A DNA stretch of 57,590 nucleotides from Bradyrhizobium sp. (GTDB taxonomy: Bacteria; Pseudomonadota; Alphaproteobacteria; Rhizobiales; Xanthobacteraceae). Numbering within the stretch: the first letter of the stretch is position 1; every line of letters begins with the position of its first letter. The position numbers were made by a program, and so were the translations under genes. The DNA lies in contig NZ_DAIDJE010000170.1 in assembly GCF_027451485.1 (NCBI RefSeq), positions 1-57,590 on the forward strand, given 5' to 3'. Positions 13,367 to 23,060 of this stretch are shown here, one piece after another. A model generated the notes under the pieces. That model saw nothing but the letters and a program-made list of their open reading frames with translations, searched no databases and was not told the DNA's origin.

Positions 13367-13486
13367 GGCTAATCTCGTTCGCTCACGAGAAAGAGACGGG
13401 CAGTTTGATGGAAAGTTGTGGATTGTCAGCGACGTTTCGCGCTCTAACCTTAAAAATGCGTTGCCGCCTCCAGGGCAAAACTCCGG

Positions 13487-13705
13487 CTATTTTATCTTGA
13501 ATGGTGCCTGTCTGCCGGCATCCATAGTCCGATCCGCGCCGCTTGCGCCGAGTCCGGCTTCATCTTTCGCGAACGGCCGCAGGCTCGCGGTTGTATGGCG
13601 AGGCGTCTCGTTGCCGCGCGTGCTTGTCGCAATCAGCAATGAGGCCGCCACCAGGATGGCTGCCAACAGCGTTGCCGTGACCAATGCAGTCGGAGACCTC
13701 ATCAT
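13487..13705 (-). CDS. Small single-span membrane or exported protein (putative)
   Basis: A 72-aa reading starting at one of two consecutive ATGs (13705 or 13702), with one hydrophobic segment (ALVTATLLAAILVAASLLIA) near the N-terminus and a polar C-terminus ending PFKIK. The upstream signal GGACA is a weak ribosome binding site. It forms a pair with the small membrane protein encoded just upstream on the same strand. No family recognised. A longer reading from 13834 adds only arginine-rich sequence and is not supported. Confidence 0.4.
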   Translation of the reverse strand: MMRSPTALVTATLLAAILVAASLLIATSTRGNETPRHTTASLRPFAKDEAGLGASGADRTMDAGRQAPFKIK

Positions 13706-13767
13706 TGTCCGATCGCGATGCGGATCATCGCGTGAGCCGACGAAAACCGAAAGACCAAATGAATGGA

Positions 13768-13944
13768 TCAAGCCGGAATGGGCATTCCCGCGCCGAGCTT
13801 GCCCGACAGCACGGTCAAGGTGACCATCAGGCAAAGCGAGAGCGATGCGATGGCGAGCGAAGCCGCCACCGTGCCTCTCAGCCGCGTTGATGCGATAGCC
13901 ACTGCCGGCCCGGTGAAGCCGGCCGGCGCTAAAGGCCGGCTCAT
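13768..13944 (-). CDS. Small membrane protein (putative, 58 aa)
   Basis: Begins MSRPLAPAGFTGPAVAIAS and has one strong hydrophobic stretch (VAASLAIASLSLCLMVTLTVLSG). It lies 62 bases upstream of another small membrane-protein reading on the same strand. The pairing of two one-span small proteins suggests a unit, but only hydrophobicity and the ATG support it. Extension upstream to 14049 is possible but unsupported. Confidence 0.4.
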   Translation of the reverse strand: MSRPLAPAGFTGPAVAIASTRLRGTVAASLAIASLSLCLMVTLTVLSGKLGAGMPIPA

Positions 13945-14112
13945 GGTCGAATAAATCCTTGTACGAGCGAGCGAATCACTTCGCGCGATGCACTTTGTGA
14001 CAATTTTCACCGGCAAGATTGCGGCGGCGGCGGTCACCAAAATGGCCAAATTACGTCAGGACGGGCGCTATACCCGTAATCCTCGCAATTCGTCCCCGCT
14101 TTTTACAGGCTG

Positions 14113-14769
14113 TTAAGCCTCCGCAGGCGCCTGATGGTCCGGCTCCAACATGCCACCAGCCGGCCGCCAGTCCATGGGCACAAATCCGGGGACCTGTTCG
14201 ACCCGCTTCAGCCAGTCGCGGATCGCCGGAAAGGTCGATAAGTCGTAGTCGCACTGGTCGGCGACATGGGTGTAGCCATAAAGCGCGATGTCGGCGATCG
14301 TGAACTGCCCCGCGGCGAAATATTCGCGGGTCTTGAGATGATTCTCCATCACCTGAAGCGCGGCATAGCCGCGTTCCATCCAGTCTTCCAGCGCATGTGT
14401 TTGCAGGTCGCGGCCGCCTCTGACCAGCGCGAGCCAGAAATATGCCGCGCCGATGTTCGGTTCCAGCGCATGCTGTTCGAAGAACATCCATTGCAGCGCT
14501 TCGGCGCGCTCGATCGGCGATTCCGGCGCCAGCGACGTGCCGCGGGCGACATACCAGAGGATCGCGTTGGACTCGGCGAGATAGCGCCCGTCGGCGACTT
14601 CGAGCAGCGGAACCTGTCCGCTTGGATTTTTCGCGAGAAATTCCGGCGTGCGGCTTTCGCCGCGCAGAATGTCGATCTCGATCGCGCGATAGGGGGCGTT
14701 GAGCAGCGCGAGCGCAAGGCGAACCTTGTAGCTGTTGCCGGAGCGTTGCATGGAATAGAGATTGTACAT
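14113..14769 (-). CDS. Glutathione S-transferase family protein
   Basis: 218 aa. The N-terminal thioredoxin-like domain, MYNLYSMQRSGNSYKVRLALALL, carries the RSGNS segment with the likely catalytic Ser. It is followed by NPSGQVPLLE (cis-Pro loop) and YLAESNAILWYVA (glutathione gamma-glutamyl site). The C-terminal helical domain has FTIADIALYGYTHVADQ, the usual N-capping box and hydrophobic staple. It resembles the beta/theta-like bacterial GSTs that conjugate or reduce small electrophiles. Monocistronic; the substrate is unknown. A second GST gene at 5.7 kb belongs to a different class. Confidence 0.9.
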   Translation of the reverse strand: MYNLYSMQRSGNSYKVRLALALLNAPYRAIEIDILRGESRTPEFLAKNPSGQVPLLEVADGRYLAESNAILWYVARGTSLAPESPIERAEALQWMFFEQHALEPNIGAAYFWLALVRGGRDLQTHALEDWMERGYAALQVMENHLKTREYFAAGQFTIADIALYGYTHVADQCDYDLSTFPAIRDWLKRVEQVPGFVPMDWRPAGGMLEPDHQAPAEA

Positions 14770-14964
14770 TTAGCAACAATTCGACCGGTGAGAGCGGGCA
14801 GCTTTTCCGCCTGCAACTTGGCCAAACAATGATGCCGATGCCATCGCGCCGCAAGGGTTGAAGCTGGAAAAGCTCAAAAACGTCTACCGCACTGCAACGA
14901 TGAAGAAGTCCATGCCATCGCGTGCGGACGGTGTCTCGATTTGGCCGCGCGAGCACATGTTCCT

Positions 14965-15521
14965 TCAGTCGCGAATCGAACGAATCACGCGCGCCGGATT
15001 TCCGCCGACCAGGGTGTTCGGAGCACGTTCCTCGTGACGACTGAACCCGCGGCGACGACCGAGTTTTCCCCTACAGTCACCCCGCCGATCACAGTTGCGC
15101 CGGCCGCGATCCAGACATTGCGTTCGATCAGGATAGGTTTTCCGATGGTAGCGGTCCGGCGCTGCGAAGGTTCGAGCGGATGGCCCGCCGTGATGAGGCT
15201 GACGTTCGGACCGATCATCACGTCGTCGCCGATATCGAGCCCGCCAAGATCATAGAAGGTGCAGTTCTGATTGACGAAAACATTGCGCCCGAGGCGGATT
15301 TCGTCACCACTGGCCGTATAGAACGGCGGGATCAGCTGGAAACCGTCGTCTACCTTTTTGCCGATCAATTGGCTGAACAGCGCGCGAATTTCGTCCTCAT
15401 CCTCGAACGTCAAACGGTTGATCGCGGCGGTGATCGCCATCGCACGCTTGACGTTTGCCAGCATGGCCGCTGATTCCGGCGTCCGCCTGTGAATGATCCT
15501 GGTGGCGTCCGCGTCCGACAT
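14965..15521 (-). pseudogene. Maltose/sugar O-acetyltransferase, frameshifted near its 3' end
   Basis: A hexapeptide-repeat acetyltransferase of the maltose O-acetyltransferase/LacA/NodL family, which moves acetyl from acetyl-CoA to a sugar hydroxyl. The frame starting MSDADATRII holds the Mac domain and the left-handed beta-helix (FYDLGGLDIGDDVMIGPNVSLITAGHPLEP; catalytic His in AGHPL). After VVAAGSVVTRNV the frame changes to LRTPWSAEIRRA and stops at 14985. Shifting by one base at about 15020-15024 restores the canonical family ending NTLVGGNPARVIRSIRD with a stop at 14965. A missing C (GTGCTCCG for GTGCCTCCG) explains it. It is either a real recent mutation, possibly still functional, or a sequencing error. 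The start at 15521 has GGGGAAAA 8 bases upstream. Confidence 0.85.
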
Positions 15522-15663
15522 TGGGTTTTTTCCCCAAGGCACAGCCAGGCTCGGCGTTTCGGCGCACGGCGCGCCGTTGCATTCGTCAATGTAACCGCAA
15601 AGCGGAGGGGCCGGAATCCGCGCAATCCTGAAATTCAGGCCGAAACGTGATCAGAACAGGCGA

Positions 15664-16890
15664 TCACGCTGGTGCGGCCGACGGCGCGCCGAGCACGCCC
15701 GGCTTTCGATCCTCGATCGCATGATGCAGGATCAGCGCGTAAAGCAACAGCAGCACCAGCAGGCCCAAGGGAATGCCCGTGGTCTTTGCGATGCCGCGTG
15801 AAAGCAGCGGCACGATCCAGGCAGCGCTCAGGAGGCTGATTTCGAAGCTGCGGAATCCGCGCGCCACACCAAGCCGCGCGAGATAGGCGATCGCAAGCCC
15901 GGCGACCACCAGGTCATAGTCGAGCACATAGGGCGTTGCGAGCAGGCTTGCCGCTGCCAGCGCCGCGGCCTTGCGCTCGAATGCGGTATCGCTATGCCAA
16001 AGCCAGGCAAGCGTGGCCGCAAGAGTGATGGCGATCGCGGCCTGCGCCGAATAGGCCAGCGGCACGCTGCCGCCCCACATCCGCACCGCCGAGAAGATCG
16101 ACTGGATCTTTTCCCAGCCCGTACCGCCGGCCTCCAGCACCACCGTCTGGGTGAAGGTCGTCGATGCTTCGAAGGCGTGCCAGATGCTGCTGCCGAGGAT
16201 GAGGTAGCTCAGCACAACCAGCGCCAAGACGGTGAGCGCGGCACTGCCGATCGTGCGCCAGTATCCGCCGGCGACAAGAGCGAGCGGGATAAGAACGCCG
16301 AATTGCGGCTTATAAGCAAGCAGCCCGATCAGGACGCCGGCCAGCCACGGCCGCCGCCTCAGCCAATGCAGCGCGCCGCCAAGCAGCGCGGTCGTGAGGA
16401 AGCCGTTCTGGCCGTGGCCGATATTGATGAAGACGGCGGGAAAGGCGCTGGCGATCAGCCAGCTTTCCGGGCGCGGCAGGATCGCGCGAATGGCCGCAAG
16501 ATAGGCCGCAAAGCTGCCGAGAAGCCAGAGGCCAAGCCCAAGCGCATAGGGCAGGGCGGCGACGAGGAAGGCGATGGCAAGGAAGAATGGCGGATAGTGC
16601 CATCCGTAGAACGGCACGTCGCGGCCGAAAACAGCCTGCTCGGCCGCATGCTGGAGCGGCGGATCGTAGGCGTCCGGCGCGTGCCCCTGCCAGACCAACC
16701 GGCCAGCCGCATAGACATCGGAGAAATCGGTTCCGATCGGCTTGCCGTTGCGGTCGATCAGGCCGTCAGACAGGCCGATCCAGACCACCGCCGCGATGAC
16801 ATAGAGGGCGAGCAGGATCAGGCTGTAGCTGCGCATGCGCGGGCGCGTCAGCCATTCGCCGGATCGCAGGCCTTGCCAGAAATGAGCCAT
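15664..16890 (-). CDS. GT87-family (DUF2029) membrane glycosyltransferase
   Basis: 408-aa polytopic membrane protein with about ten hydrophobic segments. Seen: the N-terminal transmembrane helix YSLILLALYVIAAVVWIGL, then TDFSDVYAAGRLVWQGHAPDAYDP (the GT-C fold acidic loop with the D/DxY signature) and FYGWHYPPFFLAIAF, then INIGHGQNGFLTTALLGGAL and LLAYKPQFGVLIP. These are diagnostic of GT87 mannosyltransferase-like proteins that use polyprenyl-phosphate sugars to modify glycolipids or glycans at the membrane. The acceptor is unknown. It is a single gene transcribed away from the aminotransferase. Confidence 0.88.
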   Translation of the reverse strand: MAHFWQGLRSGEWLTRPRMRSYSLILLALYVIAAVVWIGLSDGLIDRNGKPIGTDFSDVYAAGRLVWQGHAPDAYDPPLQHAAEQAVFGRDVPFYGWHYPPFFLAIAFLVAALPYALGLGLWLLGSFAAYLAAIRAILPRPESWLIASAFPAVFINIGHGQNGFLTTALLGGALHWLRRRPWLAGVLIGLLAYKPQFGVLIPLALVAGGYWRTIGSAALTVLALVVLSYLILGSSIWHAFEASTTFTQTVVLEAGGTGWEKIQSIFSAVRMWGGSVPLAYSAQAAIAITLAATLAWLWHSDTAFERKAAALAAASLLATPYVLDYDLVVAGLAIAYLARLGVARGFRSFEISLLSAAWIVPLLSRGIAKTTGIPLGLLVLLLLYALILHHAIEDRKPGVLGAPSAAPA

Positions 16891-17046
16891 TTCGCTGCAG
16901 AATTTTATGAATGTTGCGTGAGAAGCTAATGGTGCTCGTTTAACGATCCCTAAAGCTTCGCCTTTTCACGCAACCTTCTTGCGATGATGCGGACCTGGTC
17001 TTACTGTGGCGCGCATTCCATTCAAATCGAGTCGTGCTGCTTGTGA

Positions 17047-18276
<1,230 letters not shown>

Positions 18277-18296
18277 CCGGACATCGCGTCCCGGAC

Positions 18297-18326
18297 GCGG
18301 TGCAGCGCTTCTCCGCGATGCACCGC
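18297..18326. repeat. Hairpin downstream of the aminotransferase gene
   Basis: A perfect 8-bp inverted repeat, GCGGTGCA (18297-18304) and TGCACCGC (18319-18326), lies in a stretch reading like the dispersed GCGTCCCGGACGCGGTGCAGCG palindromic family I recall from Bradyrhizobium. No U-tract follows, so it is more likely a repeat than an intrinsic terminator. Confidence 0.55.
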
Positions 18327-18360
18327 AAAGCCAGGATCCACCTTGTTAAGGGGTTAATCT

Positions 18361-18404
18361 GGACGCCGGATCAGCGGCGCATCCTTTCATGCGCCGTGGC
18401 GTCC
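18361..18404. repeat. Nested palindrome (two-stem cruciform) in the 18.3-18.5 kb gap
   Basis: An outer stem GGACGCC (18361-18367) / GGCGTCC (18398-18404) encloses an inner perfect stem CGGCGCAT (18375-18382) / ATGCGCCG (18389-18396) with loop CCTTTC. The structure sits with the 18297-18326 hairpin in a 251-base gap that holds no gene. It is probably a repeat element or transcript 3'-end structure. Confidence 0.55.
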
Positions 18405-18527
18405 GGGGAACGCGTCTGGAGCGAAGCAAGAACTTATGTCATAGAGATTGAAGGGCAGCGTCCTGCTCGGGCGCGGCTTTAAAGCGATTCCTGCTTGCAT
18501 CAAATCATTTCGGTCGGAGACATATTT

Positions 18528-19010
18528 ATGCGCCGTTTCATCATCCTTGCCGGCATTGCCGCCGCTGCCTTCGCCGCGACCTCGGCCGTTGCGTTTGCCC
18601 AGCAGCCGGAGCGCGTTCAGGTCGGCGTGCTGGAATGCCGGGGCGGGGCCAGCGTCGGTTTCATCGTGGGATCCGTCACCAACCTCGGCTGCGTACTTCG
18701 CGTCAATGGCAGGCCTGACGACTTCTATGTCGCGACGATCCGAAAAGTCGGCGTCGATCTCGGCATTACGCAGGAGACCGCGCTTGCCTGGGGGGTGTTC
18801 GCGCCGACGAGGTGGCTCGGTTCGGGCGATCTTTCCGGCAACTATGCCGGCGCGCAAGGCAGCGCGGCTGTCGGCGTCGGCGCCGGCGGCAACGTGCTGG
18901 TCGGCGGCTCAAACAATTCGATCGCGCTCCAGCCGCTGAGCCTGCAAGGTCAAGTCGGCTTGAGCGTCGCTGCCGGTTTGGAAAGCCTGGAACTGCGCCC
19001 AGGTCGTTAG
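18528..19010 (+). CDS. DUF992 family exported protein
   Basis: 160 aa with a Sec signal peptide (FIILAGIAAAAFAATSAVAFAQQ) and the DUF992 pattern RVQVGVLECRGGASVGFIVGSVTNLGCVLR, a cysteine pair (ECRGG, LGC) and a glycine-rich C-terminal half (GAQGSAAVGVGAGGNVLVGG). Family members are periplasmic or outer-membrane-associated proteins of unknown function, common in Rhizobiales. The start at 18528 has CGGAGACAT upstream and begins directly with the signal peptide; an in-frame ATG at 18495 would put 11 polar residues ahead of it. Confidence 0.85.
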   Translation: MRRFIILAGIAAAAFAATSAVAFAQQPERVQVGVLECRGGASVGFIVGSVTNLGCVLRVNGRPDDFYVATIRKVGVDLGITQETALAWGVFAPTRWLGSGDLSGNYAGAQGSAAVGVGAGGNVLVGGSNNSIALQPLSLQGQVGLSVAAGLESLELRPGR

Positions 19011-19164
19011 GCTGACGATTCCTTGATCCGCCGCCTCGGGCGGCGGAACGATTCCTTTGTCGATGCGCCGCGACGATTTTCCTCCTTGCCAAAACGCGGG
19101 CGGAGGAAGAGCATACACTGTTGCCGACCCAATCACGGGCCGAGCTCCATATGAGGAGGCGGCA

Positions 19165-21213
19165 ATGGGACAGGACGTCAGTAGTCCCCGCGGTCCACGG
19201 TGCATCGCACTGGTGGGCCCCTTCCAAAGCGGTAAAACCACACTTCTTGAGGCAATACTGGCGCGAACGGGCGCGATCTCGCGCGCCGGCAGCGTCGATT
19301 CCGGCACGTCGGTGGGCGACTCCAGCCCCGAGGCCCGTCATCACAAGATGGGCACCGCCTTGACGGCGGTCACCACCACCTTCATGGGCGACAGCTACAC
19401 GTTTATCGATTGTCCCGGCTCGGTTGAATTCGCGCACGACATGCGCTCGGTCCTTCCCGCCGTCGACGCCGCGGTCGTGGTCTGCGAAGCCGACGAGAAG
19501 AAGCTGCCACAGCTTCAGATCATCCTGCGCGAGCTGGAAGACCTCGGCATCCCTCGCTTTCTGTTTCTCAACAAGATCGATCGAGCCAACAAGCGCATTC
19601 GCGAAACGCTCGCGACCTTGCAGCCGGCATCGCGCATTCCGCTGGTGCTGCGCCAGATACCGATCTGGAACGGCGATCTCATCGAAGGTTTTGTCGATCT
19701 CGCGCTCGAACGCGCTTTCGTCTATCGTGAGCACAAGGCCTCCCAGGTCGTCACGCTCGATGGGGGCAACCTCGACCGCGAGAAGGAAGCCCGCTTCTCG
19801 ATGCTGGAAAAGCTTGCCGATCACGATGATGCGCTGATGGAGCAGCTGCTCGAAGACATCGCGCCGCCGCGTGACGCCATCTTCGACGATCTCGCCCGCG
19901 AACTGCGCGAAGGACAGATCTGTCCGGTGTTGCTCGGCTCGGCCGCCCGCGAAAACGGCGTGCTCCGCCTGATGAAGGCGTTGCGGCATGAGGCGCCCGG
20001 CGTCGCCGAGACCGCGAAGCGGCTTGGCGCGGCTTCGTCGAAGGATATGCTCGCTTATGTCTTCAAGACCGTGCATCTGCAACACGGCGGCAAGCTGTCC
20101 TATGCGCGCGTGCTCACGGGACGGCTCGACGACGGCGCCACGCTGCATGCTTCGTCGGGTGAAGCGGGGCGCGTGTCCGGCGTCTCGGTGCTTCACGTCG
20201 GCCAGGACAACAAGCGCTCGTTTGCTGAAGCCGGCGAAACCGTCGCGCTCGGCAAGCTTGAGATGGTGAAGACCGGCGATACGCTGTCGAGCGGCAAGAC
20301 CACGCCGGAGGCGCTGGTGCATGTCGAACCATTGGCTCCGGTGCTGGCAATGGCGGTCGCGGCCGCCGACCGCAAGGACGATGTCAAGCTCGGCCAGGCC
20401 TTGCTGCGGCTCAACGAGGAAGACCCGTCCCTGACCATGGTGCAGAACCCGCGCACCCACGACAGCGTCTTGTGGGGGCAGGGCGAGATGCATCTGCGCG
20501 TCGCGCTGGAGCGCTTGCGTGACCGGTTCGGCGTCAACGTCAAATCGCATCCGCCCGCAATCGGCTATCAGGAAACCATCCGCAAGCCGATTACCCAGCG
20601 CGGTCGGCACAAGAAGCAATCCGGCGGCCATGGCCAGTTCGGCGATGTCGTGCTCGAGATCAAGCCGCTTCCGCGCGGCACCGGCTTCGAGTTCCATGAG
20701 AAGGTGGTCGGCGGTGCTGTGCCGCGGAATTACATTCCGGCGGTCGAGGAAGGCGTCGTCGACGGCTTGTCGCGAGGGCCGCTCGGTTTTCCCGTTATCG
20801 ACATTGCGGTGACGCTCACTGACGGCTCCTACCACAGCGTGGACTCGTCCGACCTTGCGTTCCGCACCGCGGCGCGGGTCGGGGTCAGCGAAGCGCTGCC
20901 GCAGTGCCAGCCGGTGCTGCTGGAGCCGATCCATATCGTCGAGATCGTCTGCCCGACGGAGGCAACCGCGAAGATCAACGCCATCCTTTCGGGCCGGCGC
21001 GGACAGATTCTCGGTTTTGACACCCGTGGGGGCTGGGTGGGATGGGATTGCGTGCGTGCGATGATGCCGGAGGCCGAAATCGGCGAGTTGATCGTCGAAC
21101 TGCGATCGGCGACGGCGGGGGCCGGCAGCTTCACGCGGCAGTTCGACCACATGGCGGAGGTGACGGGGCGCGCCGCCGACCAGATCATCGCCGCCCACCG
21201 CGTCGCGGCCTGA
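19165..21213 (+). CDS. Elongation factor G-like GTPase (divergent EF-G paralogue)
   Basis: 682 aa with EF-G architecture: G domain, domain II, III, IV (RHKKQSGGHGQFGDV) and V. The G motifs are atypical: G1 reads GPFQSGKTT (residues 18-26), the switch I region reads KMGTALTA where canonical EF-G has ERGITITSA, and G3 reads DCPGSVEF where the catalytic His of DTPGHVDF would be, so Ser replaces that His. G4 NKID is intact. This matches the EF-G-like paralogue class, not the housekeeping fusA product, which normally sits in the str operon. The role may be a specialised ribosome factor. The start at 19165 has GAGGAGG upstream; a longer reading from 19057 adds 36 residues before the G domain. Confidence 0.88.
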   Translation: MGQDVSSPRGPRCIALVGPFQSGKTTLLEAILARTGAISRAGSVDSGTSVGDSSPEARHHKMGTALTAVTTTFMGDSYTFIDCPGSVEFAHDMRSVLPAVDAAVVVCEADEKKLPQLQIILRELEDLGIPRFLFLNKIDRANKRIRETLATLQPASRIPLVLRQIPIWNGDLIEGFVDLALERAFVYREHKASQVVTLDGGNLDREKEARFSMLEKLADHDDALMEQLLEDIAPPRDAIFDDLARELREGQICPVLLGSAARENGVLRLMKALRHEAPGVAETAKRLGAASSKDMLAYVFKTVHLQHGGKLSYARVLTGRLDDGATLHASSGEAGRVSGVSVLHVGQDNKRSFAEAGETVALGKLEMVKTGDTLSSGKTTPEALVHVEPLAPVLAMAVAAADRKDDVKLGQALLRLNEEDPSLTMVQNPRTHDSVLWGQGEMHLRVALERLRDRFGVNVKSHPPAIGYQETIRKPITQRGRHKKQSGGHGQFGDVVLEIKPLPRGTGFEFHEKVVGGAVPRNYIPAVEEGVVDGLSRGPLGFPVIDIAVTLTDGSYHSVDSSDLAFRTAARVGVSEALPQCQPVLLEPIHIVEIVCPTEATAKINAILSGRRGQILGFDTRGGWVGWDCVRAMMPEAEIGELIVELRSATAGAGSFTRQFDHMAEVTGRAADQIIAAHRVAA

Positions 21214-21353
21214 CCGCCCTTTTCGGACCGGCATCGGTCCGCCGCCCCGTTGGGACGGCGGATTTTCCACGGGCAATTTCGCGCTTTACATCTTTTCAAG
21301 CCGGCCGCTTTCATCGACATTGTCGCGACCGCTGGAAATGCGCCCGCACCACA

Positions 21354-21989
21354 ATGCTCGATTCAACCCGCAATATTGTGCTGGCCTGCGCGTTGAGCGC
21401 GGTCGCCGGCTATGTCGACGGCATCGGCTTCATCCATCTCGGCGGCCTGTTCGTTTCCTTCATGAGCGGCAACTCGACGCGATTGGGCGTCAGCCTTGCG
21501 CAAGCGAACTGGCCGAGTGCGGCCGAGGCGTTCGGCTTGATCGTACTCTTCGTCGCCGGCGCGGCGGCCGGCAGCCTGATCGTGCTCGGCCGCGGCGCGC
21601 ATCGCCAGCCCTGGCTGCTGCTGGCCGAAGCATTGCTGCTTGGGGGTGCCGCGCTATCCCATCTTTCCGGTTGGCCGCATACAGCGGTTGGCCTGATCGT
21701 GCTGGCGATGGGTCTCGAGAATGCGGTGTTCCAGATCGAGGGCGGCGCAGGGCTTGGGCTCACTTACGTGACCGGTGCGCTGATCAAGGTCGGCCAGTTT
21801 CTTGCCGCCGCGTTGAAGGGTGGTGACCGCTGGGGGTGGGTGCCCAACCTGCTGCTATGGGCCGCGTTGGTTGCGGGATCGGTCTGCGGCGCGGAGGCCT
21901 ATCACTGGATCAACCTTGCCGCCATCTGGTTTGCCGCGGCCGTCGCGCTGCTGTTGAGCGCGGCGCTTGCCGTGACGATTCACCTCTAG
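21354..21989 (+). CDS. YoaK/DUF1275 family membrane protein
   Basis: 211-aa integral membrane protein with six hydrophobic segments. It shows the DUF1275 signature: LSAVAGYVDGIGFIHLGGLFVSFMSGNSTRLG near the N-terminus and MGLENAVFQ...LTYVTGALIKVGQ in the middle. The family is of unknown function, possibly transport-like. The ATG at 21354 starts directly before the first segment; an in-frame reading from 21042 would run over the EF-G gene and is not supported. It follows the EF-G-like gene on the same strand after 140 bases. Confidence 0.88.
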   Translation: MLDSTRNIVLACALSAVAGYVDGIGFIHLGGLFVSFMSGNSTRLGVSLAQANWPSAAEAFGLIVLFVAGAAAGSLIVLGRGAHRQPWLLLAEALLLGGAALSHLSGWPHTAVGLIVLAMGLENAVFQIEGGAGLGLTYVTGALIKVGQFLAAALKGGDRWGWVPNLLLWAALVAGSVCGAEAYHWINLAAIWFAAAVALLLSAALAVTIHL

Positions 21990-22088
21990 TGGCACCTTCC
22001 GCAACCGCCGAGCATTGACTAAGAAGTCGGCTTGCCCGACGGGAACTGCAACAGGCCTCCGATCAGCCGGAGCGCCGCAACGGGATCG

Positions 22089-22934
22089 ATGATGTCCTCC
22101 CTTACCAAATCGCGAGCGGCGTGTCTGATCGGCTGGCCGGCGGCGCATTCGCGCTCGCCGCTGATTCATCACTACTGGCTGCGCCAACTTGGAATCGAGG
22201 GCGGCTACAGCGTCGAGGCGATACCGCCGGAGGGCTTTGCGGAATTCGTCCAGCATCTGTCCGCGCACGGCTTTGTCGGCGCCAACGTCACCATCCCGCA
22301 CAAGGAACGCGCGCTGGCGCTGACGAGGCCCGACGAGCGGGCGCGCGCGGTCGGTGCGGCGAACACGTTGTGGTACGAGGGAGGCGAGCTGCGCTCGACC
22401 AATACTGATATCGAAGGCTTCGTCGGCAACCTCGACGCCGCCGCCCGAGGCTGGGATGCAGCCGGCGAGGCGCTGGTGCTGGGTGCCGGCGGCTCGTCGC
22501 GTGCGGTTGTATTCGGCCTGCTCGAGCGCGGCATCAGGCTCATCCATCTGGCAAACCGGACCGTCGAGCGGTCACAGGCGCTGGCAGATCAGTTCGGTCC
22601 GGCGGTACGGCCGATTGCGTGGAACGAAATCGATCAGGCGCTGCCGCACGCGGGTCTTCTGGTCAACACGACATCGCTCGGCATGCACGGTCAGCCGGCG
22701 CTTGAGCTTGACGTCGGTCTGCTTCCGCCGCAGGCGATCGTTGCCGACCTGGTCTATGTTCCTTTGGAAACGGCCTTGTTGAAGGCTTCACGTTCGCGCG
22801 GACTGCAGGTGGCCGACGGCCTCGGCATGCTGCTGCATCAGGCCGTACGCGGCTTTGAACTGTGGTTCGGGCAGCGGCCGCGGGTGACGGCCGAATTGCG
22901 CGCTTTGGTGGAGGCCGATCTCAGGAGCGCTTGA
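22089..22934 (+). CDS. aroE: Shikimate dehydrogenase family protein
   Basis: 281 aa. The N-terminal substrate domain has CLIGWPAAHSRSPLIHHYW and GANVTIPHKE with the catalytic Lys, then AANTLW and NTDIEGF where the catalytic Asp follows Asn-Thr. The Rossmann domain has LVLGAGGSSRAVVFGLL and the NRTVERSQ NADP+ 2'-phosphate-binding basic cluster. It ends with GLGMLLHQAVRGFELWFG. Reaction: 3-dehydroshikimate to shikimate with NADPH in the aromatic pathway. The NTDIEG variation from the usual NTDGxG leaves open a paralogue such as a quinate/shikimate dehydrogenase. Two adjacent ATGs (22089, 22092) are possible starts. Confidence 0.85.
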   Translation: MMSSLTKSRAACLIGWPAAHSRSPLIHHYWLRQLGIEGGYSVEAIPPEGFAEFVQHLSAHGFVGANVTIPHKERALALTRPDERARAVGAANTLWYEGGELRSTNTDIEGFVGNLDAAARGWDAAGEALVLGAGGSSRAVVFGLLERGIRLIHLANRTVERSQALADQFGPAVRPIAWNEIDQALPHAGLLVNTTSLGMHGQPALELDVGLLPPQAIVADLVYVPLETALLKASRSRGLQVADGLGMLLHQAVRGFELWFGQRPRVTAELRALVEADLRSA

Positions 22935-23000
22935 CCGGCGCGGATGTAACGATAGTGCAGCGCACTGCGTACATAGGGGGCAAGCCACTCGCCCGGAATA

Positions 23001-23024
23001 ACCCCGCTTTGCCGGGGTATTCTC
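23001..23024 (+). terminator. Putative intrinsic terminator after aroE
   Basis: Stem ACCCCG (23001-23006) / CGGGGT (23013-23018) with loop CTTTGC, then ATTCTCCTTT, a weak T-rich tail. It is located 66 bases past the aroE stop and before the next gene's ribosome binding site. Confidence 0.5.
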
Positions 23025-23060
23025 CTTTGTCGTTCGCCGCCGAAACTTGAAGGAAAGATC

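Noticed and set aside
18766..21276. 836-aa frame antisense to the EF-G-like gene
   Set aside because: It lies entirely opposite a clear EF-G family gene, is Arg/His-rich with no domain, and follows from third-position GC bias.
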